From the NCBI RefSeq assembly GCF_900090315.1, contig NZ_FMHZ01000002.1, forward strand, positions 1,032,501-1,096,500: a stretch of 64,000 nt of DNA, read 5' to 3'. Within the stretch, counting starts at the first letter, position 1. Each line of letters starts with the position of its first letter. A model generated the notes under the pieces. The model was not told the DNA's origin. It saw only the letters and a program-made list of their open reading frames with translations, and ran no database searches. Made by a program: the position numbers and the translations under genes. Origin of the DNA: Micromonospora citrea (GTDB taxonomy: Bacteria > Actinomycetota > Actinomycetes > Mycobacteriales > Micromonosporaceae). Shown here one piece after another: positions 57,369 through 64,000 of the stretch.

Positions 57369-58415
57369 TCACCGGCACCTACCCGGCGTCGCTGGTCCGG
57401 CGGTCGCGACGGAGGCCGGCGGACCGCCGACGGCGGACGGCACGACGTCGCGCGGGCCGCGCCCGGGGCCCCGGCCGGCGACCAGGGCCGCCGCCAGGGT
57501 GAGCAGCGCCCCGGCGAGCACCGGCAGCCGCAGGCCGGGGCCGCCCGGCAGCAGCGCGTCCAGCAGCAGCGCGCCACCGAGCTGCCCGGCGACCAGCGCC
57601 AGCCCGGTCCGCAGCACCCCGACCGCCGGGACCCCCACCAGCAGGGCGGCCACGATGGCGACACCGAGCAGACCGCCGGTGTAGAGGTACCAGTCGGGCG
57701 GCCAGGTCGGGCCCGGTCCGGTGAGGGCGCCCGCCAGCGCCGCGACCAGCAGCACCACGGGCGTGGCGGTGGCGAAGTTGACGACCAGCCCGGCGGCGGG
57801 CGAGCCGGCGGCGGAGACCCGCGCGTTCAACGCGGACTGGAGCGCGACGCCCAACCCGCCGGCCACCGCGAGCAGGACCAGGCCGAGAGCGAGGTCGCCG
57901 ACGGGCTGGCCGAGCTGCGCCAGCGTCACGGCCGCCACGCCGAGCAGCGCCCCGGCGACCCGGGGCCGGGTGAGTGCCAGCCGGCCCACCGGCGCCAGCC
58001 CGGCCCGGTCGACGGCCAGCCCGCCCAGGCTGCCGCCGGCCACCTGGGCGATGGTGAAGACCGCCACCCCGAGAACCGGCACGATGTACGCGCCGGCCAG
58101 CACGATCGCCGCCCCGCCGAGCCCACCCAGGTACGTCCACCAGGGCAACCGTGCCCGGCGCAGCGCGACCAGGCCGGTGCGGGCCGACGGCAGCGCCAGG
58201 ACCCCGAGGCCGACCAGCAGCGCCCCGCCGAGGTTGTTGACCACCGCGCCCAGCGTCGCGTTGCCGGCCCGCTCACCCAGCTCGGCGTTGACCGCGCCCT
58301 GGGCCGCCGAGGCGACGCCGGCGAGGGTGACCACGACGAGCGCCGCCCACGGCGGCAGGACGCGCGACACCGGGGACGGGGCCGCGGCGCCCGCCGCCGT
58401 GGGCGGGTGGCTCAC
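57369..58415 (-). CDS. YdcZ-type (DUF606) membrane transporter
   Basis: 348 residues, about ten membrane helices in two homologous halves: the NAELGERAGNATLGAVVNNLGGALLVG and QSALNARVSAAGSPAAGLVVNFATAT segments correspond to each other. The family belongs to the drug/metabolite transporter superfamily. Substrate unknown. GTG start overlaps the hisG stop, so it is coupled to the his-rib run. Confidence 0.85.
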   Translation of the reverse strand: MSHPPTAAGAAAPSPVSRVLPPWAALVVVTLAGVASAAQGAVNAELGERAGNATLGAVVNNLGGALLVGLGVLALPSARTGLVALRRARLPWWTYLGGLGGAAIVLAGAYIVPVLGVAVFTIAQVAGGSLGGLAVDRAGLAPVGRLALTRPRVAGALLGVAAVTLAQLGQPVGDLALGLVLLAVAGGLGVALQSALNARVSAAGSPAAGLVVNFATATPVVLLVAALAGALTGPGPTWPPDWYLYTGGLLGVAIVAALLVGVPAVGVLRTGLALVAGQLGGALLLDALLPGGPGLRLPVLAGALLTLAAALVAGRGPGRGPRDVVPSAVGGPPASVATAGPATPGRCR

Positions 58416-59257
58416 AGCCGGCAGGCGTGGATGTTGGTGACCAGGATCGCGCGGGCGCCGAGCTCGTACAGCTCGTCCATGATCCGGTGCACGTCGTCGC
58501 GGAGCACCATGGCCTGCACCGCCACCCAGCCCTCGCGGTGCAGCGGGGACACCGTCGGCGACTCGATGCCCGGGGTCAGCGAGCTGGCCCGGTCCAGCAG
58601 GCCGGCCGGAACGTCGTAGGCGAGCATCACGTAGCGGCGGGCGACCAGCACCCCGTGCAGCCGGCGCAGCAGCTGCGCGGCCTGCGGGTGGTCCGGCGCG
58701 CCGGCGCGGCGGACCAGCACGGCCGAGGAGCGCAGCAGCGGCTCGCCGAAGACCACCAGCCCGGCCTGGCGCAGCGTGGCGCCGGTCTCGACCACGTCCG
58801 CGACCACGTCGGCGACGCCGAGGCGTACGGCGTTCTCCACCGCGCCGTCGAGGCGGATGACCTCCGCCTCGACGCCCAGCTCCGCGAGGTGCCGTTCGAC
58901 CAGACCGGGGTACGCGGTGGCGATCCGGTGCCCGCCCAGCTCCTGGACGGAGGCGATGTCGTCGGGGCGGGCCGCGAAGCGGAACGTGGCCCGCCCGAAG
59001 GCGAGGTCCACCACCTCCTCGGCGGGGGCGCCGGAGTCGATCAGCAGGTCCCGGCCGGTGATGCCGAGGTCCAGGTCACCGGAGCCGACGTAGGTGGCGA
59101 TGTCCTTGGGGCGCAGGTAGAAGAATTCGACGTCGTTGGGCTCGTCCCGGCAGACCAGGTCCTTCGGGTCGATTCGCTGGCGGTAGCCCGCCTCGCGCAG
59201 CATCTGGGCGGCCGGCTCGGCCAGGGTGCCCTTGTTGGGAATGGCGACACGCAGCAT
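58412..59257 (-). CDS. hisG: ATP phosphoribosyltransferase (long form)
   Basis: First step of histidine synthesis, from ATP and PRPP. 281 residues, so the long, hisZ-independent, histidine-inhibited form with a C-terminal ACT-like regulatory domain (about 205-281). Motifs LRVAIPNKGTLAEP at the start and VADVVETGATLRQAGL for PRPP binding. ATG at 59257 has AAGGAG upstream. Next to hisE. Confidence 0.96.
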   Translation of the reverse strand: MLRVAIPNKGTLAEPAAQMLREAGYRQRIDPKDLVCRDEPNDVEFFYLRPKDIATYVGSGDLDLGITGRDLLIDSGAPAEEVVDLAFGRATFRFAARPDDIASVQELGGHRIATAYPGLVERHLAELGVEAEVIRLDGAVENAVRLGVADVVADVVETGATLRQAGLVVFGEPLLRSSAVLVRRAGAPDHPQAAQLLRRLHGVLVARRYVMLAYDVPAGLLDRASSLTPGIESPTVSPLHREGWVAVQAMVLRDDVHRIMDELYELGARAILVTNIHACRL

Positions 59258-59302
59258 GACGGAGTGCTCCTTCGATCGGTGCTGATCAACGACGGGGCGC
59301 AC

Positions 59303-59566
59303 TCACAGATGTCGGTAGACGTCCTTGAGGTCGAGACCGCTGGCGAGCATCAGCACCTGGACCTGGTAGAGCAGCTGGGAGATCTCCTCGGCGGTACGCT
59401 CCGGCCCCTCGTGCTCGGCGGCCATCCACGACTCGGCCGCCTCCTCGACGACCTTCTTGCCGATGAAGTGCACACCCTTCTCGAGCGCGGCGACCGTGCC
59501 CGAGCCAGGGGTGCCGGCGGCGGCCTTGGCCTGCAGCTCGGCGAACAACTCCTCGAACGTCTTCAC
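59303..59566 (-). CDS. hisE: Phosphoribosyl-ATP pyrophosphohydrolase
   Basis: Second step of histidine synthesis. 87 residues from the GTG at 59566, matching the family's usual length ([15 protein letters not shown] ... [17 protein letters not shown], the Mg-binding helices). The frame opens at 59632, which would add an unlikely 22-residue N-terminus. Lies 45 bp before hisG in the same direction. Confidence 0.93.
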   Translation of the reverse strand: MKTFEELFAELQAKAAAGTPGSGTVAALEKGVHFIGKKVVEEAAESWMAAEHEGPERTAEEISQLLYQVQVLMLASGLDLKDVYRHL

Positions 59567-59695
59567 GCCGCGATTCTTCCAGCCACCCGCCGACGACACG
59601 TGCGCCGGGTCCGGCCGCGTCATCTTCCACACGCCGCCTCTCCCGCGCAGTGGGACGACCCGCGCCGGCGCCGTCCCGCCCGCCGGGCGCGGCCG

Positions 59696-60193
59696 TCAGC
59701 CGCCGAAGCCGACCCGGTGGCCGCTGGTGGCGAGGCCCCGGACGGCGAGCGCGGCGTCGAGCGCGGCGACGGTGGCCGCCCAGCCCTTGTCCTCCGCCGA
59801 GCCGGGCAGCCCGGCCCGGTCCCGGGCCTGCTCGATGGTGTCCACGGTGAGCACGCCGTGGGCGACCGGCTTGCCCTCGTCGAGCGCGACCCGGGTCAGC
59901 CCGTCGGTCACCGAGCGGCACACGTAGTCGAAGTGCGCGGTGGCGCCCCGCACCACCACGCCGAGCGCGACCACCACGTCGCAGCGCCGCGCGAGGGCCT
60001 GGGCCACCACGGGCAGCTCGACCGAGCCGGCCACCCGCGCGGTCACCGCGCGGGCCCCGCACGCCGCGGCGGCGGCCACCGCCCGGTCGAGCATGTGGTC
60101 GGTCAGGTCGCCGTGCCACCGGGCGGCGACCACGCCGACGGTCATCCCGGCGGCGTCCACCGTCGTCACGCCCGGTTCGCCGAAACCCGCCAT
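59696..60193 (-). CDS. ribH: 6,7-dimethyl-8-ribityllumazine synthase
   Basis: 165 residues. Joins the ribitylamino-uracil and dihydroxybutanone phosphate to make the lumazine; usually forms an icosahedral shell. Motifs GVVAARWHGDLTDHML, VAGSVELPVVAQ and VALGVVVRGATAHFDYV are diagnostic, the His in the last one being catalytic. Starts 2 bp after ribBA. Confidence 0.96.
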   Translation of the reverse strand: MAGFGEPGVTTVDAAGMTVGVVAARWHGDLTDHMLDRAVAAAAACGARAVTARVAGSVELPVVAQALARRCDVVVALGVVVRGATAHFDYVCRSVTDGLTRVALDEGKPVAHGVLTVDTIEQARDRAGLPGSAEDKGWAATVAALDAALAVRGLATSGHRVGFGG

Positions 60194-60195
60194 GT

Positions 60196-61461
60196 CTACG
60201 CTCCGATCTCGTCGCCGGGCACCGGCCGGCCCATCGGGGCCTCGGTGACCTCGTCCAGCTCGTCCAGCAGGTGCCCCATCCGGTCCCGCTTGGTGCGCAG
60301 GTAGCGCACGTTCTCGGGGTGCGGCCGCACCGGCAGCCCCTCCCGGCCGGTGATGGTCAGCCCGTAGCCCTCCAGCCCGGCCCGCTTGGCCGGGTTGTTG
60401 GTGAGCAGCCGCATCGAACGCACCCCGATGTCGTAGAGGATCTGCGCGCCGGTGCCGTAGTCGCGGGCGTCGGCCGGCAGGCCCAGGTCGAGGTTGGCGT
60501 CCACGGTGTCGCGGCCCTGGTCCTGGAGCTGGTACGCCTGGAGCTTGTGCAGCAGGCCGATGCCGCGCCCCTCGTGGCCGCGCACGTAGAGGACCACCCC
60601 CCGCCCCTCGTGGGCGACCCGCTCCAGGGCGGCGTTGAGCTGGGGGCCGCAGTCGCAGCGCACCGAGCCGAAGACGTCGCCGGTGAGGCACTCGGAGTGC
60701 ACCCGCACCAGCACGTCCCGCCCGTCGCCGATCTCGCCCATGACCAGGGCGACGTGCTCGGCCGTGTCGTGCTCGCTGCGGTAGCCCAGCGCCCGGAACA
60801 CCCCGTGCCGGGTGGGCATCCGGGCCTCGGCGACCAGCTCGACCTGCTTCTCCGTCCGCCGCCGGTGGGCGACCAGGTCGGCGATGGTGACCAGGGTCAG
60901 CGAGTGCTCGGCGCAGAACTTCTCCAGGTCCGGCACCCGCATCATCGTGCCGTCGTCGTTGACCAGCTCGCACAGCACGCCGGCGGGGCGCAGCCCGGCC
61001 AGCCGGGTCAGGTCGACGGCCGCCTCGGTGTGCCCGGGCCGGCGCAGCACGCCGCCCTCCCGGGCGCGCAGCGGCACCACGTGGCCGGGGCGGGCCAGGT
61101 CGGCCGGGCCGGTGCCCGGGTCGGCGAGCAGTCGGATGGTGTGCGAGCGGTCGGCGGCGGAGATGCCGGTGCTGACGCCCTCCCGGGCGTCCACGGTCAC
61201 CGTGTAGGCGGTGCCCCGCCGGTCCTGGTTGGTGTGGAACATCGGCGGAAGGTCCAGCCGGTCGCACTCGCTCTCGGTCAGCGGCACGCAGATGTAGCCG
61301 GACGTCCACCGCACCATAAACGCGACCAGCTCCGGCGTCGCCAACTCGGCGGCGAAGATCAGGTCGCCCTCGTTCTCCCGGTCGGCGTCATCGACCACGA
61401 CGACGGGCCGCCCGGCGGCGATGTCCGCCACGGCCTGCTCGATGCTCCCGAACGTGCTCAT
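60196..61461 (-). CDS. ribBA: Bifunctional DHBP synthase/GTP cyclohydrolase II
   Basis: 421 residues. N-terminal domain (about 1-205) makes 3,4-dihydroxy-2-butanone 4-phosphate from ribulose 5-phosphate; C-terminal domain opens GTP and carries the zinc cysteines in [18 protein letters not shown]. Supplies both precursors of the lumazine. Its ATG overlaps the stop of a 27-codon repeat minigene (ATGA), so it is coupled to the upstream pnuC through two such minigenes. Confidence 0.97.
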   Translation of the reverse strand: MSTFGSIEQAVADIAAGRPVVVVDDADRENEGDLIFAAELATPELVAFMVRWTSGYICVPLTESECDRLDLPPMFHTNQDRRGTAYTVTVDAREGVSTGISAADRSHTIRLLADPGTGPADLARPGHVVPLRAREGGVLRRPGHTEAAVDLTRLAGLRPAGVLCELVNDDGTMMRVPDLEKFCAEHSLTLVTIADLVAHRRRTEKQVELVAEARMPTRHGVFRALGYRSEHDTAEHVALVMGEIGDGRDVLVRVHSECLTGDVFGSVRCDCGPQLNAALERVAHEGRGVVLYVRGHEGRGIGLLHKLQAYQLQDQGRDTVDANLDLGLPADARDYGTGAQILYDIGVRSMRLLTNNPAKRAGLEGYGLTITGREGLPVRPHPENVRYLRTKRDRMGHLLDELDEVTEAPMGRPVPGDEIGA

Positions 61462-61541
61462 GCCGCCACTCCGCTTCGCTCCGTGCCATCATGAGGCACC
61501 ACCGCACCGCGCCCGATGATTCGCTCACTCCGCTCGCTCAT
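61458..61541 (-). CDS. 27-codon coupled minigene, copy next to ribBA
   Basis: ATG at 61541-61539 overlaps the stop of the other minigene; its own TGA at 61460-61458 overlaps the ribBA ATG. The product begins [12 protein letters not shown] and ends SGVAA. A GGAG lies about eight bases before the ATG. It differs from the other copy by one amino acid (Thr for Met at position 20) and one silent change. It may serve translational coupling. Confidence 0.55.
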   Translation of the reverse strand: MSERSERIIGRGAVVPHDGTERSGVAA

Positions 61542-61620
61542 GCCGCCACTCCGCTTCGCTCCATGCCGTCATGAGGCACCACCGCACCGCGCCCGATGAT
61601 TCGCTCACTCCGCTCGCTCA
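61461..61620 (-). repeat. 80-bp tandem repeat, two copies, between pnuC and ribBA
   Basis: Units 61461-61540 and 61541-61620 are 80 bp, differ at two positions, and each is one ORF of 27 codons plus a stop. Because 84 coding bases share four bases at each ATGA join, 80 bp is exactly the period needed to keep start and stop overlapping. The unit contains GAGCGGAGTGAGCGA. Confidence 0.95.
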
Positions 61621-61621
61621 T
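61538..61621 (-). CDS. 27-codon coupled minigene, copy next to pnuC
   Basis: ATG at 61621-61619 overlaps the pnuC stop and its TGA at 61540-61538 overlaps the ATG of the next copy. Same sequence as the other minigene save for two bases. Both reading frames are intact. No known function; the arrangement is the main evidence. Confidence 0.55.
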   Translation of the reverse strand: MSERSERIIGRGAVVPHDGMERSGVAA

Positions 61622-62316
61622 GCGACGGCCTCCGAGTAGGTCGGCGGGATCGGGGCGGGCGTCGGGCGGGTGACCCGCGAGGTACGCCACCAGCTCACCA
61701 GACCCCAGGCGCAGAACGCGCCGTAGAAGAGGTACATGGCCGCCGAGGGGTAGAAACCGCCGCGCAGCAGCAGCGGCACGCCGACCGCGTCGACGGCGAT
61801 CCAGATCAGCCAGAAGTCCACCCAGCCCCGGGCCATGCCGTACGTGGCCAGCAGGCTGCCGGTGAGGATCCAGGCGTCCGGCAGCGGCCCCCAGGAGCCC
61901 AGCGCGGCGAGCACCGGATGGAACGCGGCGGTGCCGAGGACGGCGGCGGCCAGCAGGCCCAGCCGCTCCCGGCCGGTGGCCCAGCGGGGCGCCACGGCGG
62001 CCCGGCCGCCGTCGTCGCCCTGACGCCGGTTGCGCGACCAGCGCCACCAGCCGTAGAGGCTGACGGAGAAGAAGAACACCTGCCGGCCGGCCTGCCCGTA
62101 CAGGTCGTGCGCCTGCGGGGTGGCGAAGACCCCGCCGAGGAAGACGGTGAGCAGCAGCGCGTTGCCGATCATGCCGACCGGCCACGCCCACACCAGCCGG
62201 CGCAGACCGAGCAGCGCCGAGGCCAGACCGAACCCGTTGCCGACGATCTCGCGGACCAGCACCGGCGAGCCGGCGATGCTCACCTGCGCGTCGAGCAGCC
62301 ACCCGAGCGGGCCCAT
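61618..62316 (-). CDS. pnuC: PnuC-family vitamin transporter
   Basis: 232 residues, about seven membrane helices, with the SLYGWWRWSRNR segment after the third or fourth helix that is typical of PnuC. The family imports nicotinamide riboside, riboflavin (RibM) or thiamine by facilitated diffusion. In a rib operon it is probably a riboflavin transporter (RibM-like); the residue set was not compared. The start could be the ATG at 62316 or the GTG at 62319, which overlaps the ribE stop. The stop overlaps a minigene start. Confidence 0.9.
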   Translation of the reverse strand: MGPLGWLLDAQVSIAGSPVLVREIVGNGFGLASALLGLRRLVWAWPVGMIGNALLLTVFLGGVFATPQAHDLYGQAGRQVFFFSVSLYGWWRWSRNRRQGDDGGRAAVAPRWATGRERLGLLAAAVLGTAAFHPVLAALGSWGPLPDAWILTGSLLATYGMARGWVDFWLIWIAVDAVGVPLLLRGGFYPSAAMYLFYGAFCAWGLVSWWRTSRVTRPTPAPIPPTYSEAVA

Positions 62317-63023
62317 CACGCGGCCCCGCCCGTCGTGGCCGCGCCCGGCAGCCCGGTGACCGTGACGCCTCCCGCGTCGGCGGGCCGGAGCCCCCCGGAC
62401 GGGCCGGCGTCGGCGGGACCGGGTTCGGTCAGGCGTGCGCCCAGCAGCCGCTCGACGTACTTGGCGAGCACGTCCACCTCGAGGTTGACCGGGTCGCCGA
62501 CGCGGCGGGCGCCGAGGGTGGTCAGCTTCAGCGTGGTCGGGATCAGCCCCACCGAGAACCAGTCCGCACCCACGTCCGCGACGGTCAGCGAGACGCCGTC
62601 GACGGTGATCGAGCCCTTCTCCACCACGTACCGGGACAGGGCGGCGGGCAGCCGGAACCGGACCGTCTCCCACTGCGCGGCCGGCTCGCGGGCGAGCACC
62701 TCGCCGACGCCGTCGACGTGCCCCTGCACGAGGTGCCCGCCGAGGCGGCTGTTCAGCGCGGCGGCCCGCTCCAGGTTGACCGGGTCGCCGGCGCGCAGCG
62801 CGCCCAGCGCGGAGCGGCGCAGCGTCTCCCCCATCACGTCCGCGGTGAAGGTCCCGTTCTCGACGTCGACCACGGTCAGGCAGACGCCGTTGACCGCGAT
62901 CGAGTCGCCGTGCCGGGCGTCCGAGGTGACCAGCGGGCCGCGGACGGCGACCAGCGCCGAGTCCCCCGCCGTCTCGGTGACGCGGACGACCTCACCCAAC
63001 TCCTCGACGATGCCGGTGAACAT
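62316..63023 (-). CDS. ribE: Riboflavin synthase, alpha chain
   Basis: Converts two lumazines to riboflavin and a pyrimidine. 235 residues with two homologous lumazine-binding halves; MFTGIVEELGEV at the start, GDSIAVNGVCLTV and GSITVDGVSLTVADVG mark the two barrels. A C-terminal tail of about 35 residues is Ala/Gly/Pro-rich. Starts 1 bp after ribD. Confidence 0.96.
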   Translation of the reverse strand: MFTGIVEELGEVVRVTETAGDSALVAVRGPLVTSDARHGDSIAVNGVCLTVVDVENGTFTADVMGETLRRSALGALRAGDPVNLERAAALNSRLGGHLVQGHVDGVGEVLAREPAAQWETVRFRLPAALSRYVVEKGSITVDGVSLTVADVGADWFSVGLIPTTLKLTTLGARRVGDPVNLEVDVLAKYVERLLGARLTEPGPADAGPSGGLRPADAGGVTVTGLPGAATTGGAA

Positions 63024-63024
63024 G

Positions 63025-64000
63025 TCAGCCCTCCCTCTTCCGGGGCAGCGCGGTGATCCGCAGGTCGGGTCCGATCTGCGTAACGTCGACGTACTCCAGG
63101 TCGATGGCCTCGGCGATGGTGGTCACACCGGCGTCGACCAGGGCGGTCGGGCCGGCACCGAGCAGCCGGGGCGCGACGTAGCCGACGATCTTGTCGACCA
63201 GGCCGGCGGCGAGGAACGCCCCGGCCAGCGTGGGGCCGCCCTCCAGCAGCGCCGCGCGGACCCCGCGCCCGTGCAGCGTGGCGAGCAGCGCCGGCAGGTC
63301 GACCCGGCCGTCGGGCCCGACGCCGACCTCCTCGGCGGTGGCGATCCACGTGCGGGCCGCGCCGTCGCGGACCCGGGCGTCGGCGGGCGTACGCGCCGAC
63401 GAGTCCACCACCACCCGCAGCGGCTGGCGGATGGCGAGCGTGCCGTCGCGCAGGTTGCGGGCGGTGAGCCGGGGGTCGTCGGTGAGCACCGTGCCCACCC
63501 CGGCGATCACCGCGTCGACGGTGCCACGCAGCGCGTGCACGTCCATCCGGGCCGCCTCGGAGGTGATCCACATGCTCGTGCCGTCGGCGGCCGCCGACCG
63601 GCCGTCCAGCGTGGCGGCGAACTTCCAGATCACGTACGGCCAGCCGCGGCGCATGGAGGTGAGCCAGGCGATGTTGCCGGCCTCCGCCTCGGCGGCGCGT
63701 ACCCCCAGGTCGACCTGGACCCCGGCGGCGCGCAGCGTGGCGGCCCCGCCGGCGGCGACCGGGTTGGGGTCGGGCACGGCGATGACGACCCGGGCGACAC
63801 CGGCGGAGACCAGCGCGGTGCTGCAGGGGCCGGTGCGGCCGGTGTGGTCGCAGGGTTCCAGGGTGACCACGGCGGTGCCGCCGCGGGCCCGCTCCCCCGC
63901 CTGGGCGAGCGCGACGATCTCGGCGTGCGGCCCGCCGGCGTAGGCGTGGAACCCCTCGCCGACGACCTGGCCGTCGGCGTCGAGCAAGACGCAGCCGACC
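63025..64000 (-). CDS. ribD: Bifunctional deaminase/reductase, N-terminus outside window
   Basis: Partial: the frame stays open to the right edge, and the visible sequence starts after the first part of the deaminase domain (conserved VLLDADGQVVGEGFH). Deaminase zinc motif HAEIVAL and PCDHTGRTGPC are present, and the reductase domain follows with VDLPALLATLHGRGVRAALLEGGPTLAG. Makes the ribitylamino-uracil. First of the visible rib genes; the promoter and any FMN riboswitch would lie beyond the window. Confidence 0.95.
   Translation of the reverse strand, partial: VGCVLLDADGQVVGEGFHAYAGGPHAEIVALAQAGERARGGTAVVTLEPCDHTGRTGPCSTALVSAGVARVVIAVPDPNPVAAGGAATLRAAGVQVDLGVRAAEAEAGNIAWLTSMRRGWPYVIWKFAATLDGRSAAADGTSMWITSEAARMDVHALRGTVDAVIAGVGTVLTDDPRLTARNLRDGTLAIRQPLRVVVDSSARTPADARVRDGAARTWIATAEEVGVGPDGRVDLPALLATLHGRGVRAALLEGGPTLAGAFLAAGLVDKIVGYVAPRLLGAGPTALVDAGVTTIAEAIDLEYVDVTQIGPDLRITALPRKREG

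Noticed and set aside
61461..61620. Attachment site or insertion-sequence ends
   Set aside because: No integrase or transposase and no inverted ends; it is a simple tandem duplication within an operon.
63025..64000. Internal TTG at 63987 as the ribD start
   Set aside because: The conserved deaminase N-terminus continues upstream past the window edge, so the gene is simply cut.

Overview
The window is chromosomal DNA from a very high-GC actinobacterium. The gene content and order (infC-rpmI-rplT, an SPOUT methyltransferase, pheS-pheT, a complete argCJBDFRGH run, tyrS) suggest a filamentous member of the Micromonosporaceae. This is an inference from gene order and codon use, not a database match. 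No rRNA, tRNA, CRISPR array, phage or transposase gene was seen.

Layout, left to right. 4-1296 is tyrS. 1368-4570 holds small housekeeping and membrane genes. 4713-18210 is a low-oxygen or dormancy block: pyruvate phosphate dikinase, a zinc alcohol dehydrogenase, pyruvate formate-lyase and its activase, a lone cNMP-binding domain, a CtpF-like P-type ATPase and two tandem universal stress proteins. Four 14-bp DosR/DevR-like boxes lie in front of these units, as two exact reverse-complement pairs. 18264-27120 carries flavin, repair, secreted-hydrolase, cupin, reductase and regulator genes. 27225-36033 is the leftward arginine operon with a recognisable promoter and ArgR-like sites. 36194-39224 is a three-gene sugar-nucleotide and glycosyltransferase operon. 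39499-45261 looks like a self-contained cassette: a SARP regulator, an ABC exporter, a thioredoxin-like protein, a MauE/DoxX-like membrane protein, a divergent 71-residue peptide with ten cysteines, and a signal peptidase next to pheT. 45265-51363 is pheT, pheS, an rRNA methyltransferase, rplT, rpmI and infC, with a probable AUC start for infC. 51832-57340 holds a PH-like protein, a Crp/Fnr regulator and a divergent overlapping three-gene operon (nucleotidyl-cyclase-like protein, P-loop/HEAT protein, unknown protein). 57369-64000 is a leftward run of ribD (cut by the window edge), ribE, pnuC, ribBA, ribH, hisE, hisG and a YdcZ-type transporter.

Five observations stand out. (1) Both divergent promoters of the Cys-rich peptide cassette share exactly the same layout, TGTA-N7-TGTA-N11-TAGCGT, as expected for control by the neighbouring SARP. 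(2) Two unrelated tandem repeats, between argC and argJ and between pnuC and ribBA, are open reading frames whose start and stop codons overlap the flanking genes, so they bridge translation along the operon. (3) In the cyclase-like operon, the C-terminus of the first protein and the N-terminus of the second share a Gly/Asn/Ala/His-rich segment of 21 residues (17 identical), like the matched motifs of bacterial amyloid signalling pairs. (4) The DosR-like boxes tie the anaerobic genes, the ATPase and the stress proteins into one probable regulon. (5) A 47-48 bp unit containing the last codons and the stop codon of pflA is repeated four times.
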